Origin: Bedellia somnulentella
Lineage: Eukaryota; Arthropoda; Insecta; Lepidoptera; Bedelliidae
DNA length: 64,000 bases
Reading direction: 5' to 3'
Assembly (NCBI GenBank): GCA_963576735.1
Contig: OY755171.1
Coordinates: 16,616,001 to 16,680,000 of the forward strand
Part shown: one piece after another, positions 57,217 to 64,000 of the stretch
How the letters are laid out: each line of letters begins with the position of its first letter
Position numbering within the stretch: the stretch's first letter is position 1
Made by a program: the position numbers and the translations under genes
The notes under the pieces: model-generated
What the model saw: the letters and a program-made list of their open reading frames with translations, nothing else
Databases searched by the model: none
What the model was told of the DNA's origin: nothing

Positions 57217-57978
57217 GTAAGTTTCCTTGGTCAAATGAAAGAAAACGTATTCTATATAATGTCCCTCGTACGAACTGATACTACGCGATGAGTTTTCATT
57301 CGGATAGGTAGACTTTTGATCGCCTGTCTCTCTGACTTTCCTCAAGTTCATCGATCTACTCCTATAGGTTTTTGTATTCTCACTTAGGTCGCTCTTCTTT
57401 ATTAAGAGGTCTTCTTCTTTATTATATTAGTTGCTGGGTCCTTGATAGGTTTTGCACTTTCTCGGATCGCTGTATTGGTCTGTGGAATGAGTGATATTCG
57501 CGGATTCAACCGTGTTTCTGGCTCACAGCGTTTGCAGTGATGTGGAAAAATGGCGCAGTCTAAAGTGTAACAGCAAAGATAATGCAGCATAAATTTTTAT
57601 AGTTAATTTTTCCGCTATTTAAAAGAAATACTTGGAGTCACTCTTTAAGTGCTTAAGTTATTTACATCACAGACTAATTATACTTACTTATAAACGAAAA
57701 AAAACTAAATAAGATTTATATTCTACAAATTAATTAATACTATGAACAACAATTATTGGTCTGAATAAGATATAGTGGCACAAGACATAGCCTCTTATTC
57801 CGCAATTTAGATGGATTTTTTCAAAACATGTAGTAAATAAAGGTAGAAATTAAACGATTATTTTTCAAACGTTAGACTAGATTGGTCTCAATTTTCGTCC
57901 TTACATTATTTGAAGCATAGTAAGAGGTTTAATTGAGGTTATCTGATCTATTATTGACTATCAAGGATAATATAGAGC
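57217..57978. other. PGRMC intron sequence, nothing recognised
   Basis: No in-phase exon coding for the expected PGRMC C-terminus was found here. Confidence 0.4.
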
Positions 57979-60420
57979 AAGAGCCCGCGACGGCCAGACC
58001 TTAGTTATAGTATAAAGTCTAAAAGTTTCTCTGTGTATGCCCACTATACAGGTAAGAACGATCCCAGGCTATGAAACTTGGGTCGCCCCGGCTTTGGCAG
58101 GTAACAGGTAGTAAAGGTGTGTAAAAATGTATCTCAAATTAGGTATAGTATAAAGCTTAGTTTTCATATATTTTATTAGTGGTGATCTTAGAAATAGCCT
58201 CGTCCACAGCCAGACACTTAGTACAGTTGCAACCCCCTGCCAGACACCCTTAAAGTACGGTTAATTTTAATGATACTTTAGTTATAGTATAAAATCTGAA
58301 TTTTATACATATTATTTGGAGAACTATAAAATGATGTTTCCTCAGTAGCCAGACAATTTGTATGGTTCCCCTATATTGCCGTCTGGTTAAACACGTTAAA
58401 GGTCTATTCGCTAGGATAAAAGTAGGGGGTGGGGGAACACGAATCGATCACAGCGCGCACTGTGGCAAAAAAAGGAACATTCGGCGGCTAATCAAGTGTA
58501 ATTGAAATGATGGAAAATATTCATAGTACTAAAATTGACAAATAATGCCAAGTTAATATATTTTCGCGTATTGGAAATGAAGGAAAAACATTCATCTGCA
58601 ATATTTATACATATAGTGGCAAAGATATATGTTACTCTGAAGTTAAAACTGAAATATCAAGCAATTCGAAGATTATCAAGTTTGGCAAAAAAAACCAAGC
58701 ACCAAAAATGTAATACTATTGTAAAGACTTTTGCTCATCGAGCAACCTTTCTTACGAATGCCGGCCTGCTTTCATCCAAATTACAGTAACACTAGAGTCA
58801 TTATTGATTGTACAGAGTTTCAAGTAGAAATACCATCTACAGTTGATAAGCATGTGTGGTGGTATTTACACTACAAGGAAGGATTTACTGCAAAGGTGCT
58901 CATAGGTATTACACCAGTAGGCTTCATTCCTTTATATCGAAAGTGGCCGGTGGAAGGAAAAGCTATGCTCAAATAATCGATTACATGTAACAACGATACA
59001 TGCAGAATTAGGAGAATCTGTTTGTCAAAGCTTACCTGGATTTCACGCAATAACAGGGTGCGATTATAACCCTGCATTATTCAGGAAAGGAAAATTAAAA
59101 CCTTACAAGCTATTGAAAAAATCTAATGAATTCCAGAAAGCTTTCATTAAGTTCGGTGGCAGTGAATTAATTAAAAATAAAGACGAACAAGAAAACGTAT
59201 TTAATATTATTCAAAATTTTATATGTAATATATACACTGTTCATAATATCTTTGATGTTGATGTGGCTAGACTTCAAAACTTTATAAATTCTTATGCAGT
59301 CTCTGATGTGAATGAATCTTTTAATCGAAAAAAATTGCGAAATTTCGACGCTAGCAGTTTACCACCTTGTAAAAGTGAACTATTACAGCAATTTTTGCGA
59401 GCAAATTATATTTGTACAATTTGGAACACTGCTCACCGAAAAAATCCAACTTCTTACAATCTGAAAATAACGGTTCGGTACTGGAAAATGACCAATACCA
59501 TTTTAAATGGTTTGAAGGGGATCAGCTACCAAATTATGTCAGTGATTCTTTAACAACTTTGTCAGGTATGTAATTATGATGTTAAATTATTAAAGAAACA
59601 TTTAAAACTATTCGCAATTATATTAATTTGGTTTTATTATTACAGCAAATGACGAAGAAGGAGATATTGACGACGACCAATCGACAGACAGAAGTAGCAG
59701 TGATGAGGATGATGAAGATATCGGCGAGGACGATGAAAATAATTGAATATTTTTTTAAATTTCATAATATTATTAATACATGTTTAAAATATTATTCTTT
59801 TACTTTGTATACCCTAGCTATAATTATAATTAAGCTCGTTTTTCATTGAATATTTTACTATCACAATAATTATTCCCTCTTTATAGTATATAAAAAATTG
59901 TTTGCAAAATATTGTAAATTTTATTGAATTAAATATTTAAATTAAGCATATAAAACTCTACAACCCATTACGCATATGCCGCTCGCGCTCGCACCTACAA
60001 TAGACCTTTAACGTGTCTGGCAATATAGGGGAACCATACAAATTGTCTGGCTACTGAGGAAACATCATTTTATAGTTCTCCAAATAACATATATAAAATT
60101 CAGATTTTATACTATAACTAAAGTATCATTAAAATTAACCGTACTTTAAGGGTGTCTGGCAGGGGGTTGCAACTGTACTAAGTGTCTGGCTGTGGACGAG
60201 GCGATTTCTAAGATCACCACTAATAAAATATATGAAAACTAAGCTTTATACTATACCTAATTTGAGATACATTTTTACACACCTTTACTACCTGTTACCT
60301 GCCAAAGCCGGGGCGACCCAAGTTTCATAGCCTGGGATCGTTCTTACCTGTATAGTGGGCATACACAGAGAAACTTTTAGACTTTATACTATAACTAAGG
60401 TCTGGCCGTCGCGGGCTCTT
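57979..60420 (+). mobile_element. DDE transposon with terminal inverted repeats of about 425 bp
   Basis: The left arm 57979-58408 is repeated as a near-perfect reverse complement at 59999-60420, outermost bases aagagcccgcgacggccaga. Each arm carries several copies of the motif GTCTGGC (left arm near 57992, 58208, 58238, 58352), likely transposase-binding sites. The interior codes for a decayed transposase (separate entry). I could not settle the target-site duplication. The domain type points to the PIF/Harbinger or ISL2EU side of the DDE transposons. Confidence 0.8.
58740..59746 (+). pseudogene. Decayed transposon proteins: DDE_Tnp_4-type fragment plus a GFHAITGCD module
   Basis: First module, 58755-58976: ACFHPNYSNTRVIIDCTEF, then YKEGFTAKVLIGITPVGFI, the first catalytic block of DDE_Tnp_4 (Harbinger/ISL2EU-like) transposases; it is cut off just after. 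Second module, from about 59000: LPGFHAITGCDYNPALFRKG, a long stretch to 59460, then (after a frameshift near 59455-59480) YHFKWFEGDQLPNYVSDSL. A donor at 59565/59566 joins acceptor 59645/59646 in phase to an acidic tail rich in Asp and Glu that ends at TGA 59744-59746. The rest of the DDE domain is missing, so the product is inactive. I recognise the second module as transposon-associated but cannot name its function. Confidence 0.6.
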
Positions 60421-61006
60421 AGACTAATATTGCGATCGCATAAAGTGTAATCATGAATCATGTAATGACTTCATCTTAGTTTGTCTATAAAATCATAATG
60501 TAACTGCGTAATTATCATATATTCCTAGAACATAATTTCTGTTCTCTTTCAAATAAAAAAAAAACTAAAAAACTTTTTAATTTTTCATAATGTATGTGCT
60601 TGCTAAAAGCCTGTTGCGAGCTTACACTTAAGCAGCTAATGCACCGTTCTTTGCACATTCGGAGAAAGAAACATTTACATTTAATAACATTTATAATTTC
60701 TATACTCAATATAGAAAGTAAGCAACTTGTGAGATACAAGCGGCATCTGACCCGTCTTATATCTGAAAAGAAACAAAAATCGATCAGTGTTTTCGTGTTT
60801 TGTACTATGTTCCGAACATTAGCTATATTATGCACCATGATGTCATCTTTCCACGCGGCATAATGAGCTTGGTGTTAACTTAGTAGGTTGTGGTATGACG
60901 AATTGGTAACCATTTAAACTTAGAACAAAAGTGTAGAATAGAATAAGGTTGATAAGGAAAATATTAGTTTCGCTACTTAAGTAGACTTTTGGATCTATTG
61001 TTTAAG

Positions 61007-61266
61007 TAATTGGCCTAGACCTCGTTTTTAAAACATACCCTTTTTATAACAGATGTTTTGGGTTTTTATTTTAGCGTAGGCTAAGAAGCTCACCATACTT
61101 TCCCAGTTTGATTTAGGCAGTGACGCTTTTTAATTGTTAATTATTTTAAAAATTACAATATTTCAAATACGCATTTCATAGGCAAAGTTGTTTAGTTTGA
61201 TGTCTTTAATCGATTTAAAATATAAAAAGGGTATGTTTTAAAAACGAGGTCAAGGCCAATTGGCCA
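61007..61266. mobile_element. Small MITE with inverted repeats of about 45 bp
   Basis: AATTGGCCTAGACCTCG then TTTTTAAAACATACCC at the left; the reverse complement lies at 61222-61262. Interior has no reading frame. Confidence 0.6.
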
Positions 61267-61689
61267 TACAAAAAAAAGTTGATATTTCTGTAATTTATGA
61301 ATACACTAACAAAGAAACTCATTTGAATAAATTTAAATCTAATACTTACTGAGTGTAGTACTTTTAAAGATCGTAGCTGAGAAAGGGAGAATTAATGAAT
61401 GTGTATCGTTCAAGCGAATGAAACGATCTTATTGCTTTCAATTTTTAATTTATGAAAAACAATAACGTAGTACGGCAATAAATTATCACCAAAAAACTTG
61501 TAGCTCAACTAGCATGCTGGTAGAAAACAGGGGACTTTTAATATTATTCATATCCGGCAACACTTGTTACACGTTTGGAAATGAAAGCAATGTGTGGTGC
61601 AATGTTAATAAGATGGTGGAAGTTGATGACAATCTAATCTACCAATAAATCGGGTATTGAAATATTATAATTCAGCGGCTTTAATCTTA

Positions 61690-61827
61690 CGCCCGATTTC
61701 TGAATTGAGTATTCCAGCTGAGAACAACTTAAGTATCATTCTGTCGCATTGAAATCTTAACAACTGAATGAGACAAAACGATACTTAAGTCGTTCTCAGC
61801 TTGAATACTCAATTCAGAAATCGGGCG
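61690..61827. mobile_element. Palindromic Harbinger-type MITE
   Basis: 138 bp that fold almost completely on themselves: CGCCCGATTTCTGAATTGAG at the left and its reverse complement at the right, with arms of about 60 nt. Flanked by TTA at 61687-61689 and 61828-61830, the 3-bp target typical of PIF/Harbinger elements. Confidence 0.75.
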
Positions 61828-61924
61828 TTAGATAACCTGTATCGTGAGAACCACTTGATATGGAGTGTCCAAGCCTAATTACGTCAGTGATTTAGAGTAG
61901 CGCGTGTACTTAATTGCTGAATAT

Positions 61925-62150
61925 TACATACATACATATACTCACTACTATACATTCTAAGAAGGGGTAGCCCGAGCTTGTAAATTGGAATTTCCTAAGC
62001 CACTTTTAGAAGTCTAGCGTTGAAAATATTGAATTATAAAGGGCGGTTGGAGATAGTTCTCCAGTCAAATCGTTATTTTTTTGAATATCCCCAAGAGGCG
62101 CGACTTATGACACCAGCGAGGAGAAATGGGCTAGTGTTGTCCTTTATACA
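61925..62150 (-). repeat. Repeat family B, copy 10 (diverged)
   Basis: CATACATACATATACTCACT, AGAAGGGGTAGCCCGAGC. Confidence 0.45.
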
Positions 62151-62964
62151 AGAACATAAAAACACTTAATTTTGCATTTTACAATACAGATAGTTTGAAG
62201 AGTAGAGTTCATGTATAAATAGATTGTTGAGAAACTATAGATATTCCGGCATTGAACAGGCAAAATTTTGAATAATAATCTGTATTATAAAATATAAGAC
62301 ATTTTTTATTTTATTTTTTAAAATATCCGCTACTAGTATAGTACTGAAGTACATATAGTGACCTATTTCGCTGTTTTAATGGCCAAACCAGCAAACGTTG
62401 TTCTGCCACGTAAATTCTCAGTGACTGATGACGTAATTTATGAAAAGACTTTACTTCAATAAATGGTGATGGATGATAAATTCTGATATTCGTTCATAAA
62501 GAATACTAAAACCGAGATTTGTAAATGGGGAGCAGTTGTAAAAAGGTGAAGAATATTGACCTTGTACCAAGCAACAATCTAGGACAATACATATTATGTA
62601 TCGTGCATCCGATAATGTGAAATATCTCTTTAGAATAGATGTCACTAGTAGTGACTCACCACCACATGTTCTCACACCCAAAAAAAATTCTTAATAATCG
62701 TACCAGCAGTTTCAGAGAGGTGCATCTCAAACACAAAATACTTTTAGCCTTGACTTTCAAAATAATATGTTATCTTCTACTATAAATACTCATTTTTATC
62801 ACTAAATTATCATCCAGCTTATATCTTGCTTACACAACACTTTTATCTTGGAAAATACAGTTTAACAAAGGCATAAATAAGAAATTATACAACTTAAATC
62901 TAACTTGATTAATTAAAATCGATGAATCCTCCCAGCTCATTTATGTCCCCACCAAGGGGAAGGG

Positions 62965-63152
62965 AATCATCTTAATTTTCTGATAATCTGGTGATTCAAG
63001 CCTGCATTATCCTCCCAGACTGAGTTAAATCTTACAAATTAAATTTCAAATTAAAATCTCAGTGACTGATTTTACCACCCCCCGGGGATCGAACCCGAGA
63101 CCTCCGTACTTGAAACCAAGCGCTTAACCGCGACACCACGGAGGCAGTCAAG
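62965..63152 (-). mobile_element. tRNA-headed SINE (family E)
   Basis: Minus-strand head CCGTGGTGTCGCGGTTAAGC and B box GGTTCGATCCC followed by GGGGGGTGGTAAAATCAG. The body repeats CTGATAATCTGGTGATTC. Partial relatives lie at 29520-29690 and 16615-16860. Confidence 0.55.
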
Positions 63153-63469
63153 CAATTAAAATCGATGAATACTAGCGGTCATTCATAGTAATGCATTACA
63201 ATCTTGTTTTTTACATCCCTTAAAACAACATTACCTTTTATATATATTTAAGCCGGTTCCCTCACATTCTTCAACAATTAATACCAATTCCTGAGTAATC
63301 GAACAGTACTCTATTCAGGTGATAGTATAAGTATAATAACTATTCTTACACAATTCTGTAAAACATAATTGATGCCCAAAAGAAGGAATTTCTATTATTA
63401 TAAGTACAAGAAAAATACTAGGATTTTTCTTGTAGGATGCTTTTTAGAGCATCCTAACAAATTCCAAAT

Positions 63470-63840
63470 AACATAACATAACATAAACGTTCACGCCGTT
63501 TATCCCCGAAGAGGTTGGCAGAGGTACCAATACTCCTGAACTCACATGGCAAGCGCCATCTAGTTTCCAGAGAAGGTACCCACGTTTTGCTTAGACAGTG
63601 TACTCACGTGATAGGGGGCAGGCCTATCGCCGTTTTGTACGAATACACTGTCACATGACTAAGTACAACTCAGCCATGTGGGTTTCCTCACGATGTTTTC
63701 CCTCACCGTTAGCAACCATGATAAATTAACCACACATATGACTTTAGAAAAGACAAATTGGTGTAGGCCCGTCCCAGGATTGGGACTCACGCCCTTCTGT
63801 TTTTCGGGCGGGTGCTCTACCCACTGGACTATCATGTCGC
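63470..63840 (-). mobile_element. SINE family C, near complete
   Basis: Minus-strand copy with all body blocks (CCCCGAAGAGGTTGGCAGAG, GATAGGGGGCAGGCCTATCG, CCTCACGATGTTTTCCCTCA) and a head ending CCCACTGGACTATCATG. ATAACATAACATAAAC forms the tail. Confidence 0.65.
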
Positions 63841-64000
63841 TTAAATTCCAAATATTCTACCATAACACTTTAAAAAACATCGCCGTGTCTTACCAAGAGA
63901 TCAAGGAGCTGGCATTGAATAGATATGACTGGAGAATGTTACACCGACAAGAGCGTCGCTTTTAAGTTTATGATGATGACTTTAAAAAAAACTGTTATTT

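Larger units (their letters stand above)
60421..64000. other. No gene recognised; MITEs and SINEs only
   Basis: Searched by eye for the missing PGRMC last exon without success. Contains MITEs at 61007 and 61690, repeat B at 61925, and SINEs at 62965 and 63470. Confidence 0.4.

Overview
This is animal nuclear DNA, almost certainly from a butterfly or moth (Lepidoptera). It is AT-rich, its genes are split by spliceosomal introns, and it is packed with short mobile elements of types common in Lepidoptera: tRNA-headed SINEs with intact A and B boxes, small Helitrons ending in CTAG, LINE 3' fragments with TATG-type tails, and MITEs. Five cellular protein genes can be recognised, along with the remains of at least three protein-coding DNA transposons.

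Layout. (1) About 3.1-28.0 kb, minus strand: rudhira/BCAS3, a WD-repeat cytoskeleton and autophagy protein. Twelve shared coding exons were rebuilt with consistent splice phases, plus two candidate 3' ends. One is a 158-nt exon at 3.1-3.25 kb that gives a BCAS3-like C-terminus. The other is a 2.4-kb exon at 9.7-12.2 kb coding for a long charged tail. (2) 23.1-24.2 kb, plus strand, inside rudhira intron 2: an intronless gene very like bacterial solA (N-methyl-L-tryptophan oxidase), a strong candidate for horizontal transfer from bacteria. (3) 34.5-37.8 kb, plus: iduronate-2-sulfatase (IDS), four exons. (4) 39.5-44.9 kb, minus: Golgi GDP-fucose transporter (SLC35C1/Gfr), five exons. (5) 46.5-53.2 kb, plus: a many-exon P-element/THAP9-like transposase relic. 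Its THAP zinc finger is broken by an internal deletion and its C-terminus is missing, yet its central exons stay open and splice in phase. An internally deleted piggyBac copy sits in one of its introns. (6) 53.7-57.2 kb and beyond, plus: PGRMC/MAPR, a cytochrome-b5-like membrane protein; its last exon was not found. (7) 58.0-60.4 kb: a DDE transposon with terminal inverted repeats of about 425 bp, carrying a decayed two-module coding region.

The cellular genes do not form a pathway. Two act on glycans in the endomembrane system (IDS in the lysosome, SLC35C1 in the Golgi), and neighbouring pairs rudhira/IDS and SLC35C1/P-relic are divergent. Everything else is intron or intergenic DNA filled with repeats. 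Gene names rest on remembered family sequences, and exon ends rest on GT/AG sites plus phase agreement; no database search or transcript data were available.
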